DNA from: an uncultured Flavobacteriaceae bacterium
GTDB taxonomy: Bacteria; Bacteroidota; Bacteroidia; Flavobacteriales; Flavobacteriaceae
Assembly (NCBI GenBank): GCA_913048115.1
Contig: CAJWVI010000010.1
Location: 1 to 52,050, forward strand
Reading direction: 5' to 3'
Length of the DNA stretch: 52,050 bases
Part shown: in pieces, positions 16,649-27,400 of the stretch
Numbering within the stretch: position 1 is the first letter of the stretch
Layout of the letters: each line of letters begins with the position of its first letter
Program-made: the position numbers and the translations under genes
Notes under the pieces: model-generated
What the model saw: only the letters and a program-made list of their open reading frames with translations
Database searches by the model: none
Told to the model about the DNA's origin: nothing

Positions 16649-18727
16649 TTATTTACGTAAAGTAAGCTGCTTTCTAAAAAGAGGTTTTTTAAATAAATAC
16701 CATTTAAACCCAAAGCCAATTTCTGTAAAAGTAAAACCGGTAGCTGTTGCTGATGCAACATTACTGTTTTTTCCATACAGGTTTACTAAACAACGATCAG
16801 AGAATTTATACCCTATTTTACCACTAAATCTATAAGTGCTTTGAGCACTATTCTCTTCTATATACTGCAATCCTAGAGCCGCAGTTAACTCATAAAACCA
16901 CATCTTAGGTTTCACCAAGACTTCATCCTTAACCATATTAATAAAAACCTCATAGGCATTAAACTTTTCTGGACTAAAATAAACAGTTGGAACTTGATTT
17001 TTAAATGTAATGTATTGATAATTTAATCCTGCTTTCAAATTAGGTTTGCTAAGTATGTTGTAGTACAGAGAAGTAAAAAACAGGTTTCTAATATTGGCAT
17101 CACTTTGTGAGGTGAAATAGTACTGGGTAAATAAACCTAACTTAAAATTAGTATTCACATTGTGGTTTACAAAATAGTTATTCATTACAATTTCTCTATT
17201 CAATAATTCAGCATTAAAATTTTGAATTTCACGTGTATAATTTACATCTAATGATTGTAATTTAAAGGGCTTTATGTTAAGAGAAAGATTAGCTAAAACT
17301 TGATTGTACTTTTTATTTAAAGAACTTACAGAAATAAACCCGGCTGTACCTTTAAAAGTTACTCTTGGTAACACTTGATATGATATTCCGCCATTAAAAC
17401 CTTTTGAAGTAGCATAATTATAAGTAACATCATTCTCTGTGGTTCTGTAGGTATAGCTTCCTAAAAATTTAAACGTTGTTGAGAGTGGAATTTCCACAGT
17501 ATTATTTATAGCAAACGCCTTGTTGTTTCCATTATCAAAGGTGTATGCAGCTTTCATTTCATAAAATGGTGTAAAGGTTGTGTTAAGGTCTTTTAAAAAG
17601 GTTAATGCATCTTTTTGCTTATCATAAAAAGTTAAGGTGGTTTCGGCAGATCTATAGGCGTCATCATAATAACCTAAAGCCTTTAAGGCATTTGCTTTTC
17701 CTAAGTTACCATTAAAAGAGGTGCTGTCATTTAGTAAAATTCTATTGTAATCTTTTATGCTATTTTTAAAATTACTTTTATAAATATTTAATGTAGCTCG
17801 TAGCGCTAAAACCCAATTTTTATTTTCTTGTCCTTTTAGTAAAGTATCGATTAATGCTGTAGACTTTTTATAGTTCTTATTCCAAATTAAGGCTTGAATA
17901 TAACGCTCTTGAGTTTGCTTAATATCTAAGGCCTTTTTTAAATGTGGCAGGCTATCATAGGTTTTTTGACTTATAGTTAAAGCTTCTTTGTCCTTTCCCT
18001 TCAAGTGTGATACTAAGGCTAAAGCATTTAATGCTCTAATTTTACTGTCAAGGTTTTCAACTAATAAATTATAAACTGCTTTTGCATCGTCTAATTGATT
18101 GGTAATTAAATACAGGTTTGCTAAGTTTAATAAGGTGTCTTTATCATTGCCAAAATATGTTAGGCTTTCTTTTAATAAAGCTTCTGCATCTTCATAGTGT
18201 TGGGCTTGTTGTTTTTGGTAGGCATATCCTAAATACATATATTTTTTTGAGTTTAAGGCATTAGGATTTCCTGGCAAAATATCCAAGGCTTTATTGACAT
18301 AAAGTAAGGCGCCTTCATATTGTTTTAAACGAGAGAGTGTGTTTGCATAGCTTAATAAAGCTGAGAAACTTTTAGGTTCTTCTTCTATCAACGCTTCAAA
18401 ATAGCTTTTAGCTTTTAGAAAGTTACTGTTCCATAATAAAGATTCTCCATAATTTAATCTTACTTCAAGGTCAATGGGATAATCTGCTAATAAACTTATA
18501 AAAATAATCTTGGCTTGTTTTGGCTTTCCATTTAGTCCAATGGCACGGCCATAGCATACTCTTGCCGTTTTATTATCTGGATGTTCTTTTAATATAGTTT
18601 CAAAGAACATTTCAGCTTGCTGGTATTCACCAGTTTCCAAGTAGGTATACCCTTGTTGCATATCTTGAGAAAAGATAGAAAAAGAACAAGAGACAAAATA
18701 TAGTAATAAATAAGATTTTATTTTCAT
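16649..18727 (-). CDS. TPR protein with C-terminal outer-membrane beta-barrel (YaiO-like)
   Basis: The 692-residue protein has a signal peptide (cleaved near CSFSIFSQ, residue 21). Residues about 22-390 are helical repeats of the TPR type, for example YLETGEYQQAEMFFETILKE. Residues about 400-692 have alternating beta strands ending in GFGFKWYLF, like an outer-membrane barrel of the YaiO kind. A periplasmic TPR scaffold fused to an outer-membrane barrel is the layout of polysaccharide export porins such as PgaA, BcsC and PelB, though homology is not claimed. It is divergent from the STAS-flippase-GT4 operon and shares a 151-bp promoter gap with it, so export of the glycan made by that locus is a reasonable inference. 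A simple structural role is the alternative. Confidence 0.8.
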   Translation of the reverse strand: MKIKSYLLLYFVSCSFSIFSQDMQQGYTYLETGEYQQAEMFFETILKEHPDNKTARVCYGRAIGLNGKPKQAKIIFISLLADYPIDLEVRLNYGESLLWNSNFLKAKSYFEALIEEEPKSFSALLSYANTLSRLKQYEGALLYVNKALDILPGNPNALNSKKYMYLGYAYQKQQAQHYEDAEALLKESLTYFGNDKDTLLNLANLYLITNQLDDAKAVYNLLVENLDSKIRALNALALVSHLKGKDKEALTISQKTYDSLPHLKKALDIKQTQERYIQALIWNKNYKKSTALIDTLLKGQENKNWVLALRATLNIYKSNFKNSIKDYNRILLNDSTSFNGNLGKANALKALGYYDDAYRSAETTLTFYDKQKDALTFLKDLNTTFTPFYEMKAAYTFDNGNNKAFAINNTVEIPLSTTFKFLGSYTYRTTENDVTYNYATSKGFNGGISYQVLPRVTFKGTAGFISVSSLNKKYNQVLANLSLNIKPFKLQSLDVNYTREIQNFNAELLNREIVMNNYFVNHNVNTNFKLGLFTQYYFTSQSDANIRNLFFTSLYYNILSKPNLKAGLNYQYITFKNQVPTVYFSPEKFNAYEVFINMVKDEVLVKPKMWFYELTAALGLQYIEENSAQSTYRFSGKIGYKFSDRCLVNLYGKNSNVASATATGFTFTEIGFGFKWYLFKKPLFRKQLTLRK

Positions 18728-18773
18728 TACACATTTTTAGATAGTGTAAGTTAAGCATTCGTACACAATCATT

Positions 18774-18813
18774 TACCTATAGAAACTGTCTTCTGGTCGA
18801 AATATTTAAGCTA
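18774..18813 (+). promoter_or_regulatory. Composite upstream motif, copy A
   Basis: This copy contains TACCTATAGA (18774-18783), TGGTC (18794-18798) and TTAAGCTA (18806-18813). All three blocks recur in the same order at 27627-27675. The first two are 20 nt apart in both copies, and TTAAGCTA lies 73 nt before the STAS start here and 72 nt before the receiver-GT2 start there. It lies in the divergent gap between the TPR-barrel gene and the STAS operon. The binding protein is unknown. Confidence 0.6.
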
Positions 18814-18878
18814 CTTAGAGATATCTAGATGATATTTATACTAGATATTAAAATACGAATCATTAAAAATAAATTATA

Positions 18879-19157
18879 ATGGCATTGCAAATTTTTAAAA
18901 AAAATGGAACTTTTGAGTTATACGGTAATTTAAACACAAAAACATCACGGTTGTTTATTATACATTTTGAACATTTAATCAAGACATTAAAAAATGTAAC
19001 TATAAATATTGATAAAATAAGTATAATAGATACCAATGGATTAGAAGCACTAGAAACACTTATTGCAATTTCTTTAAAAAATGAAAGCGTTTTTTATATT
19101 ATCAGTAAAGAATATAAAGGAACCTATGCTTACAATAGCAAAACGTTTGCTATTTGA
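18879..19157 (+). CDS. STAS-domain protein (anti-sigma antagonist-like)
   Basis: This is a 92-residue single STAS domain. FELYGNLNTKT resembles the first strands of SpoIIAA-like proteins, and NIDKISIIDTNGLEALETL is the conserved loop. In SpoIIAA this loop has D-S-S-G with the second Ser phosphorylated; here it reads D51-T52-N53-G54, so the canonical phospho-acceptor is Asn. T52 might substitute. No anti-sigma kinase or PP2C phosphatase is nearby. It is the first gene of the flippase-GT4 operon and its 3' end overlaps the flippase start by 32 nt, which suggests coupled translation. It may control an enzyme of the locus by protein binding; that is inference. Confidence 0.75.
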   Translation: MALQIFKKNGTFELYGNLNTKTSRLFIIHFEHLIKTLKNVTINIDKISIIDTNGLEALETLIAISLKNESVFYIISKEYKGTYAYNSKTFAI

Positions 19158-20478
19158 AAATAATAAAACATTAAAAAGGATGTATTTAGGTTCATTTTTA
19201 AAAAGAAATCATTTTTCTCAAGAGCAGTTATTCATACTAAGTGTTTTGATAGTCAATGCTGGAAATTATTTATATAATATTATCCTTGGGCGCCTATTGG
19301 GCCCAGAACATTTTGCAGATGCCGCAGTATTAATTACCTTTTTATTAATACTATCTTTTGTAGGAATGAGTTTTCAATTAGTGATTGCTAAATTTTCAGT
19401 TTTTTTTGACAATAATTCCCTTATGGGTTTTACCTCTAAAGTCTATAAACATGCCCTTATGGTAGGAATCAGTATTGGAGCTTTAATTATGATTTTTTCT
19501 AAACAATTACAAGAAATCTTTAATACTGCTTCATCGAGTATGTTTGTTGTTTTTGGAATTGGAGTTCCTTTCTATTTTTTGATGAGTGTGAATAGGGGAG
19601 TGTTTCAAGGGAAAAAAGCATTTAAAAATCTATCAATTACATATCAAACCGAAATGTTAAGCAGGTTAATAATTACATTAGGCTTAATCTTTTTATTTAA
19701 CATACAATCACCATTAGTAATCGCTATTGGAATTGTACTTTCTTTTGTTTTTGGGTTAATCCCTTTTAAGTTTGAATATATAAACGTTAAAACCCCTTAT
19801 GTTTCTCAAGAAAATCAATCAAAACTAGTAAGAAACTTTTTTATAATCACAGCATTTTATGAATTCACTCAAATCATAATTAACAATAGTGATATTCTTT
19901 TAGTGAAACATTATTTTGAACCATACGAGGCAGGGCTTTATGCATCATTAGCTTTAATTGGCCGTGTTGTATATTTTACATCTTGGATGTTTGTTATGCT
20001 ACTATTACCAACTGTTGTTCAACTTAAAAAAGAGGGGAAGGTTACCGCTCCAATTTTATTTAAATATGTAGGTTATATTGCTTCTATAGCCTTATTTATT
20101 GTTTTATGTTGTTCCTTGTTTCCTGAAACGGTCATTACTCTTTTGTTTGGAAAAAGTTATATACTAATGGCTCCTTTGCTATGGAAATATGCTTTAGCAA
20201 CTGGCTTATTTGCTGTCTCAAATATATTTGCTTACTACTACCTATCATTAGATAGATATATGCCTGTAGTCTTTTCAGGATTTTTTGGCATGCTTCAAAT
20301 GGGGCTTATTATTTTCTTTCATGAAAGCTTAGAGGAAGTGGTTCATGTGCAAATTATTACAATGATACTCTTACTTGTTTTCCAAATTAATTATTTCGTT
20401 GTAGATACCATAACGCAATTAACAAAAGTCAAATGTTCTGCTGAACAAGATTGGGAATGGCATAACGAATTTATATAA
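19126..20478 (+). CDS. Polysaccharide flippase-like membrane protein (MOP superfamily)
   Basis: The protein has about 450 residues and about twelve membrane helices in the pattern of Wzx-like oligosaccharide flippases. NAGNYLYNIILGRLLGPEHFADAA is not quoted in full here, but the LGRLLGPEHF turn after helix 1 is a hallmark of the family. Wzx-type proteins move lipid-linked sugars across the inner membrane. I prefer ATG 19126, which has AAAGGA five nucleotides upstream. ATG 19180 just after the STAS stop also has an AAAAGG and is possible, while 19081 would add residues with no precedent. The gene overlaps the STAS gene and is followed by a GT4 transferase. It fits transport of the glycan made by this locus. 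Confidence 0.85.
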   Translation: MLTIAKRLLFENNKTLKRMYLGSFLKRNHFSQEQLFILSVLIVNAGNYLYNIILGRLLGPEHFADAAVLITFLLILSFVGMSFQLVIAKFSVFFDNNSLMGFTSKVYKHALMVGISIGALIMIFSKQLQEIFNTASSSMFVVFGIGVPFYFLMSVNRGVFQGKKAFKNLSITYQTEMLSRLIITLGLIFLFNIQSPLVIAIGIVLSFVFGLIPFKFEYINVKTPYVSQENQSKLVRNFFIITAFYEFTQIIINNSDILLVKHYFEPYEAGLYASLALIGRVVYFTSWMFVMLLLPTVVQLKKEGKVTAPILFKYVGYIASIALFIVLCCSLFPETVITLLFGKSYILMAPLLWKYALATGLFAVSNIFAYYYLSLDRYMPVVFSGFFGMLQMGLIIFFHESLEEVVHVQIITMILLLVFQINYFVVDTITQLTKVKCSAEQDWEWHNEFI

Positions 20479-20537
20479 GGCTCCCAATCTTATAGAAATA
20501 TACAATGTAACTATGTAACACATTAAAAACATAATTT

Positions 20538-21764
20538 ATGAGACTAGCAATCGTAACAGCATACCCCCCAAGTAAGGTAACATTAAATGAATATGCGTAT
20601 CATTTAGTAAAACACTTTAGACAAAAGAAGAGCATCACTGAGTTAGTATTATTAACGGATAAAACTCAGGGTGAAAAGAACATTAGTTTTACCCAAGACG
20701 GCTGTAAAATAACTATTAAAGAGTGCTGGAAGTTTAATAGCTATTTAAACCTAGTCAACGTAACTACGGCACTTGAAAAATCCAAACCAGATGCGGTGTT
20801 ATTTAATTTACAGTTTATGAAGTTCGGTGATAATAAAATTGCTGCTGCGTTGGGTTTGCTATTGCCTTTTGTTTGTAGGTTTAAATCTATTCCAAACATT
20901 GTATTGTTGCATAATATCTTAGAGGAAGTAGATTTAAACTCTGCTGGTTTTACATCAAATAAACTACAACAAAAAATATATGTATTTATTGGAACTATCT
21001 TAACTAGACTATTATTAAAAGCTGATATAGTTGTCGTAACAATGCAAAAATATGTTGATATTTTAGAGCAAAAATATGGTGCTAAAAACGTTTCTTTAAT
21101 TCCGCACGGAACATTTGAAACCTCAACAGAAAAACCAGTTTTTTCAATTGTAAAGCGACCTCTACAAATCATGACATTCGGAAAATTTGGCACCTATAAA
21201 AAAGTTGAGTTTTTAATTGAAGCAGTTGAAAAAGTAAGAGAACAAACAGGATTAGATCTAGAAATTGTTATTGCAGGAACAGACAATCCAAATGCATCTG
21301 GATATTTAGCAAGAATTAAAGAGCTTTATAAGCATGTACCGCAATTAAGATTCACAGGTTATGTAGAGGAGCATGATGTGCCTAAGCTTTTCAAAGAGAG
21401 TGCAGTAGTTGTGTTTCCTTATACATCTACATCTGGGAGTTCTGGTGTCTTACATCAGGCTGGTAGTTATGGTAAAGCTGTTATAATGCCAGATTTAGGC
21501 GATCTAGCATTACTGGTAAAAGAGGAAGGGTATCAGGGTGTGTTTTTTGAACCTAGTAGTATTGAAAGTCTAGCTCTTGCAATTAAAGTTTTAGTTACAA
21601 ATAACACACTTAGGCTAAAAATTGCAAAAGCAAATTATAAAGCAGCAACGGCATTTCCAATGGGAAAAATAACCAATATGTACTTAAAGAAGTTTAATCA
21701 AATAACTAATAAAAATGTGTCTAATAAATTAACTGTATTAGAAACTGTTATGCTTAGTAAATAA
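20538..21764 (+). CDS. GT4-family glycosyltransferase
   Basis: The 408-residue protein has the two-domain GT-B fold. The N-terminal half starts MRLAIVTAYPPSKVTLNEYA, with the loop typical of the family, and the hinge is near NVSLIPHG. The C-terminal nucleotide-sugar half includes MTFGKFGTYKKVEFLIEA, RFTGYVEEHDVPKLFKES and VVFPYTSTSGSSGVLHQA, where the GSS loop binds the donor phosphate. It should be cytosolic or peripherally bound to the inner membrane. It lies 59 nt after the flippase gene and its 3' end overlaps the convergent hydrolase gene by 11 nt. Donor and acceptor cannot be predicted. Confidence 0.9.
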   Translation: MRLAIVTAYPPSKVTLNEYAYHLVKHFRQKKSITELVLLTDKTQGEKNISFTQDGCKITIKECWKFNSYLNLVNVTTALEKSKPDAVLFNLQFMKFGDNKIAAALGLLLPFVCRFKSIPNIVLLHNILEEVDLNSAGFTSNKLQQKIYVFIGTILTRLLLKADIVVVTMQKYVDILEQKYGAKNVSLIPHGTFETSTEKPVFSIVKRPLQIMTFGKFGTYKKVEFLIEAVEKVREQTGLDLEIVIAGTDNPNASGYLARIKELYKHVPQLRFTGYVEEHDVPKLFKESAVVVFPYTSTSGSSGVLHQAGSYGKAVIMPDLGDLALLVKEEGYQGVFFEPSSIESLALAIKVLVTNNTLRLKIAKANYKAATAFPMGKITNMYLKKFNQITNKNVSNKLTVLETVMLSK

Positions 21765-23265
21765 AATTAAATGCTGCTTTCTTTTTTCCATAGATATCTA
21801 TAAATCCAAATTGTTTTTGAGCATTTTTACGCCAGGGAAGACTACCTACAACTTTCTTTGGTACTATTTCAAAATCATACAAAGTCCAAGACATAAATTG
21901 TAAGTTATTTTTTGCAATTATTTCCTGGGCTTTTTTATGATAGCTTGCTTGGTCTTTTTGGGTATTACCAAAAGGTTTCCAAATACCATTATAGGAAGAC
22001 ATACCAAATTCTTGAATAACTACTGGTTTCTCACCCACTGTTTTTTTTAGTTTATTAAGTACTATTTCTAGAGTCTGTATGTCATCATAAAAATGAAATG
22101 ATACAAAGTCTACTTTATCTTTTAAAATGGATGCACTCTGCGCATTTGACCATCCTATAGTTACAGGGTGATCGGGATCTATGGTCTTAACCAGATCAAT
22201 CATAGTATTAAGCCATGAAATAACATTTGCTTTTCCTCTTGAGTCAAAATCTAAGTTTGGCTCATTTTTAATATCCCACGCAATAATTGCTTTATGATCT
22301 TTTAAACTATAAATTAGTGTCTTTGCATGATGCATGTTTAATGTCCAGTTCAAGACTGAATAATCACCATAAAAATCAAAAAGTGTCACCACAACTTTTA
22401 AACCATTTTGTTCAGCAATATCTAGTGTTATTCTTAATCTTTCTAGTTTCTTTTCATCAACATTGGCACCGCCAAAATCATCATACTGTACAAAAACACG
22501 AATAGAATTTAAGCCACTGTTTTTTATAATTTTAAAATCATTAGAAATAGTACTTTTTGAAAATTCATCTCCAAACATATTCCAAGGTGTTGCTTGAGGA
22601 TAATAGTTAATTCCTTTTATATTTAATTGTTTTACGGGACTTATTATAGGTTCGGTTTTAAAAGGTTCACTCTTTTGCTTTACAAAATGTCGTATCCTCC
22701 AAAAACCATCTTCTAATAAAATTATAATCTTGTATGTAGATTTTTCTTTAGTTTCAAAAATTAATTTTTTGTCTTTATAAACACGTTTGTACTCTATAAC
22801 ATCTTTATCAGTAATAACTGCTAATTGACCATCTTCACTAAAGAATTCTAGTGTTGGATTGTGTTTTAATGTTGTAGATTCAACGGTAACTTTTTCTGTA
22901 GTGTTTAATTCTATGAAGGCGAAAATATTCTTACGAGCATTGTCTGTATAATAGTCTTTGATACCAAGAGTTGTGTTTGTCTTATAGGCCAAAATTTTTA
23001 CATACCAAGCGTCTAAATAATCATCTTCTATTTTTTTTAAAATCAATTCATCCATTGGTCTGCCTTCATTATTTAGTGGTGACCATCTAAGTTCAGGGAT
23101 ATATTGCTCTATTTTTTTTAGTTTAGTATGTAGCATACTACTTCTGTCTGCGCCTGTATTTAAATATGCAAATACTGAACTAATACCCGAAATAATAACG
23201 ATAATAACTAGAACGTATGAGGCAATTAGAACGCTACGAATTATATTTTTATTTAGGTTTACCAT
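21754..23265 (-). CDS. Membrane-anchored GH5-like glycoside hydrolase
   Basis: The 503-residue protein has one N-terminal membrane helix (about 10-33). Residues about 70-210 form an alpha+beta segment with SnoaL/NTF2-like character. Residues about 225-503 form a TIM-barrel glycosidase of clan GH-A: AWDIKNEPNLDF carries the acid/base Glu after Asn, and PVVIQEFGMSSY carries the nucleophile Glu. Placement in GH5 is likely but GH2 or GH39 relatives are possible. The gene overlaps the Ig-like gene upstream by 7 nt and ends in an 11-bp overlap with the convergent GT4 gene. Hydrolases of this kind trim or release nascent exopolysaccharide in other secretion systems (BcsZ, PelA, PslG). That role is inferred. 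Confidence 0.85.
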   Translation of the reverse strand: MVNLNKNIIRSVLIASYVLVIIVIISGISSVFAYLNTGADRSSMLHTKLKKIEQYIPELRWSPLNNEGRPMDELILKKIEDDYLDAWYVKILAYKTNTTLGIKDYYTDNARKNIFAFIELNTTEKVTVESTTLKHNPTLEFFSEDGQLAVITDKDVIEYKRVYKDKKLIFETKEKSTYKIIILLEDGFWRIRHFVKQKSEPFKTEPIISPVKQLNIKGINYYPQATPWNMFGDEFSKSTISNDFKIIKNSGLNSIRVFVQYDDFGGANVDEKKLERLRITLDIAEQNGLKVVVTLFDFYGDYSVLNWTLNMHHAKTLIYSLKDHKAIIAWDIKNEPNLDFDSRGKANVISWLNTMIDLVKTIDPDHPVTIGWSNAQSASILKDKVDFVSFHFYDDIQTLEIVLNKLKKTVGEKPVVIQEFGMSSYNGIWKPFGNTQKDQASYHKKAQEIIAKNNLQFMSWTLYDFEIVPKKVVGSLPWRKNAQKQFGFIDIYGKKKAAFNFIY

Positions 23266-24476
23266 AATTTTTTAGCATTAAATATTTTTTCTAAACCTGC
23301 AGTTTTAACTACTATAGTATACTTATCATTAGTATAAATGTCTGATTTTAAATGGAACGTTGCCAACCCTTCAAATGATGTTTTAGTTTCCGTTTTAAAA
23401 AGCGTATTATTTAAATAAATGAAAAGCGTAACCTTCATGCCATCTGGTATTATTTGCTTCATAAAGCTAAGAAGAGGGCCAACAGTAATGTCTCTATTGG
23501 TTTTAGAAAAGACAACATCAAAGCCTTTAATAACCTGCTTGTACTTTAAAACAATTACTTCACTCTCAGCGATTCCATCAACATATGCTTTTATACTCCA
23601 CTGTGTTTTATAATCAGGGTGTATCATTTTGGAAGTAGCAATTCCATTAATTGTAGCCCCTGAAGTTTTTAAAATATTTCCTTTTTCATTGGTAATAAAA
23701 AAAGTGACATATGTCGCGTCACTAACAATATTATTGTGCTTGTCTACTATAATAGAAGTAGAGAGTGTTGTTAATTGATTCCCATCTGCATACTCATGTG
23801 GGCGACTTGCAGAGATTTTAAAATCTATTGGAATTGCAGCAGATACAGTAACTGAAAACTCTTTAGAGTTAACCCCCAATGATTCAGAAGAGACTAATAT
23901 ACGCCCAAGCTCTTTTTGAGAATAAATATTTTTATAAGAGATTAAATTTTTAGTAAATATAGCTTCATTTTTTTCTGAATTTAAAAACTGATCTTTTGCT
24001 ACTACACGTGTGTTTTTAGGTAATGGATTGTCTAAGGCATCTGTTGGAATAACCACTAACATGGTATAGTCTGTTCCGCCAGCCTCTATGCTAGGTGGCC
24101 CAAGATAAGTTTCCATCGATGACACTTCTTTTTTTGGACCTATCTTGAATTTGCCAGACACCAAAGAATTTTCATACATTAGTTTCCAATTTACCACTCC
24201 AATTTTATTACTAACATTTAAAGGCATATTGTATGAGAGGGTTTTACTATTATAAGTTGGAACCACTAAAGTAGAACCATAACTGCTTGAGCAGTATAAT
24301 AGAGGGGTAGCCTTTCTTGAAGATGAAAACTGTAATACAATAGACCTTCCAGCTTCATATTCTGTTTGAGTTGTTTTCAACCTAAAACTTGGAGAACTTT
24401 CACTTTTTTGTATCAGGGTAAATGATGATAATACAATCAGGGATATAATAGACATGTATATATATTTATTCTTCAT
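23259..24476 (-). CDS. Secreted protein with Ig-like repeats, function unknown
   Basis: The 405-residue protein has a signal peptide (about 1-26, SSFTLIQKSESS). The rest is beta-rich: DYTMLVVIPTDALDNPLPKNT and later STSIIVDKHNNIVSDAT are typical of bacterial Ig-like domains of the invasin/Big_1 kind, about three to four in tandem. No catalytic motif is seen. There is no T9SS domain and no lipobox, so it is probably periplasmic. It lies between a GT-C-like membrane protein (overlap of 1 nt, TAATG) and the GH5-like gene (7-nt overlap). It may be a scaffold or a polysaccharide-binding part of the complex. Confidence 0.65.
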   Translation of the reverse strand: MKNKYIYMSIISLIVLSSFTLIQKSESSPSFRLKTTQTEYEAGRSIVLQFSSSRKATPLLYCSSSYGSTLVVPTYNSKTLSYNMPLNVSNKIGVVNWKLMYENSLVSGKFKIGPKKEVSSMETYLGPPSIEAGGTDYTMLVVIPTDALDNPLPKNTRVVAKDQFLNSEKNEAIFTKNLISYKNIYSQKELGRILVSSESLGVNSKEFSVTVSAAIPIDFKISASRPHEYADGNQLTTLSTSIIVDKHNNIVSDATYVTFFITNEKGNILKTSGATINGIATSKMIHPDYKTQWSIKAYVDGIAESEVIVLKYKQVIKGFDVVFSKTNRDITVGPLLSFMKQIIPDGMKVTLFIYLNNTLFKTETKTSFEGLATFHLKSDIYTNDKYTIVVKTAGLEKIFNAKKLW

Positions 24477-27400
24477 TAATTTGGATTGCCAATGTATGAG
24501 TTAGTTTCAATTTTTATGTAGCTAAAGTCTGGATGGTTAATTTTTTGCAATTCACCATATGTGTGATTTTCAATTCTATTAGGTACTATTTTATTTGAAA
24601 TAGATTTATTAGGGAGCCCATTTACAAAAATATTTTCCATTGTATCATTAATCAATTTTACGTTTCCACTGTTTAAAATTTGATATTCAAAAACCTTTTT
24701 ACGTTGTTGTCTAATTCCATCTTTAATAAACAGATGATCTACCCAAAGCATTTTTTTGCTTTGATCATAATAGGATATTAGAAGTTGTGGAACTGTAATT
24801 TCTTGAACGCCACTATTAAATAAAGTACCATTAATCATGTTGTCGTTAATGTTTAATTCGCTAATAGCTAGGTTTTTATACAGATCAGACCCTGATACAT
24901 TTCCAGCTACTTGTAAGTTGAACTTTGTTGGTTGTTCCTCCAAATCTATCGGTGTAAATTCATCAGGATTAAATGTATCAGGAATAGAATCTTGTGTTTT
25001 TGACCATGCAATACCTTCAAAATTAATTCTAAAAGCACTAGATTCTTTAGGTAATAGTTTGTGCTTTACGTGATATTTAGCATTGTAAACCGCCAGCGAT
25101 TTATTGTCATCATTGTATAATGTTCCTTTTAATACAACATCAGCAGGCACATTGTCTATATTTTGAACTTCGCCAATAATTGCATAATGGCCCTTATATT
25201 TTACAAGCTTTGCTGTTAGAACTTCTAATACTGGCTGTTTTAAAACATCTTCATGATGAGTTTGCTCAGTAGTTATTCTTCTTCTTCCTTGATTAAAAAA
25301 GGTAATACTATTGTTTGAATAAAGTTGGTCTGGAGGTAAATCAGTATCCAAAACATCAGGTATAATGTACCATTTGCTATTATGTTTTATTAATGATTTA
25401 TAATCAACGCGATTAATTTTTTCAAGAGGAGTAATCCAGTCTGTTGTTATTTTTGCAGTTGCAAGACTATCATTTCTGCTAGTAATAACGGTTTGTATTG
25501 CATCAAGTTTTGCATAACTACTCAGTAAACCGTCTGTAACTGCAATTTCAAGCATATATTGGGCAATTGTAATAGTACTTTTTGGGTCAATTAAACTATA
25601 TGCTTTTTCAAATTCTTTAAAGTCTAAAGCATTATAGTATGACATGATAACATTTTCTGGAATTCGTTGTGAATTATTTTTCAAATAGAATTGAGACAAA
25701 CAATAAATAACAATTACCATTAAACAAATTGACCAATAATGGGTTATTTTTAGAATAGAATAGGAGTTTTTAGAATATTTCTTTGAATGCCTTAACGCCT
25801 TTGAGTTTACTTTTGGTATTTTTTTTAATTTAGTGACCAATAGCATTTGAATCTTTAAGATGAATGCTATTATTAGTGTCAAAATAGGGAAAACTCCCCA
25901 AATAACTTTTTGCCATTCAGCGACTTCGCCTTTATATAAAATGGAAGAAATTGGTGCTATATTTAACCGCTCCCAAACCATAATTCCATTTTGTAATTGT
26001 CGTAATCTTTGCCAACCAGAGAAATAGAGAATAGGATCATAAAATTTGTCATTTGAAAAAATATACTTAAGGTTATATTTCTCTGGGGTTGTTAAAAACT
26101 GCTGTAATGAACCAATTCCTGCAACCCCTTTAAATTTTGAATTCTCTAATCGCTCAACAGGTCTTGTGGTCATTTCTGGTAATCTTCGTCCAGAATGGTA
26201 ATTACCATCTACAGTCATCGCATTGGTTTGCGCACTTAGCCATGCCATTTGATCACCAAAACCCAAGGTTAAGAAACGCCATTTATCATGATCATCTTGA
26301 TTTAGAAAATTAACAATAGGCAGCATCTTAATTTTTTGTGGTTGTAGTGGTCTAAAATACCCAAGGCTCATCGTGAAAACAGTCATAAAGACAAATAACC
26401 CAACAAGTACCCCTCCAATTATTCTATGGTAAACAGCCCCAAAATTGCCTTGAATGAGTACTTTGAAATCCCCCTTAGTGAATCGATAAACAAACTCACC
26501 CAATAATGGCAAAGACATAATAGAGGCCCAAAGAGTAAACCTATCCAAGGTAAGAATATTAAATGCTGTTTCTCCCAAAATCATTTTTGGTATAGGTGTT
26601 GTTCCACCTGTTCCTAAAATTGTTAGTATCGTAATAGATAAACCAAAAAATATATAGCGTTTACTGTAATACCTATAAAAAATATAAGGCAATATAATAA
26701 GTAAAATTCCCCAAGGAATTATAAAAAACACGAGTCCAGAAGATGTAATTTCTAAAAAATTATCACGAGATCCATGCGGAATTGGAACTTGTGTTATTGG
26801 ATTTTTTTTAGAATTAATCCAATAGGGTAGAATGCACCCAATTATTATTACTAAAGAAGATATTCCAAAAGCAAAAATTCTTTTAAAGAGTTTAGAAGTA
26901 CTTTTTAAAAAAACTTTAAAAGTAACTTTCTTTATAGATTTTACTTGCTCTATTGAAACATCAATAATGACCATTCCTATCAACGGAAAGATGAAAAACA
27001 CCATTCCAAATATTGAGGTAACATGGTGAGACGAAACAGTAACTGCAATTAAAGATAAAGCAGTTGCAAAATACCAACGCTTTCCCGTTTTTAACCATAA
27101 ATAAATTTCAGGTAATGCATGCAATAAAACTGAAATCCCCACAATACTTGGTAGTTGTCCAAATATATGAAGTGTTTCTACAAAAGAAGATGAAAACACA
27201 GCCAATATACTAGCATAACCAGCTACAGTTCTGTTTGAGGTTATTAATAAAGAAAAACGATACACACCTGTTATAAAAAGAACTATAGATAAAAGTGCAA
27301 CCGTAAATAAGCCAAATTTTAATCCACCAATTATAGATAGTAGCCCAATACATTGGTGTACTAGTGGCGGATAACTCATTACAGTAAAGCCGGTATACCA

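Noticed and set aside
18794-18813. Possible sigma-54 promoter (TGG near -24) in copies A and B of the composite motif
   Set aside because: TGG and TT fall at the right spacing, but the essential GC of the -12 element is missing in both copies.
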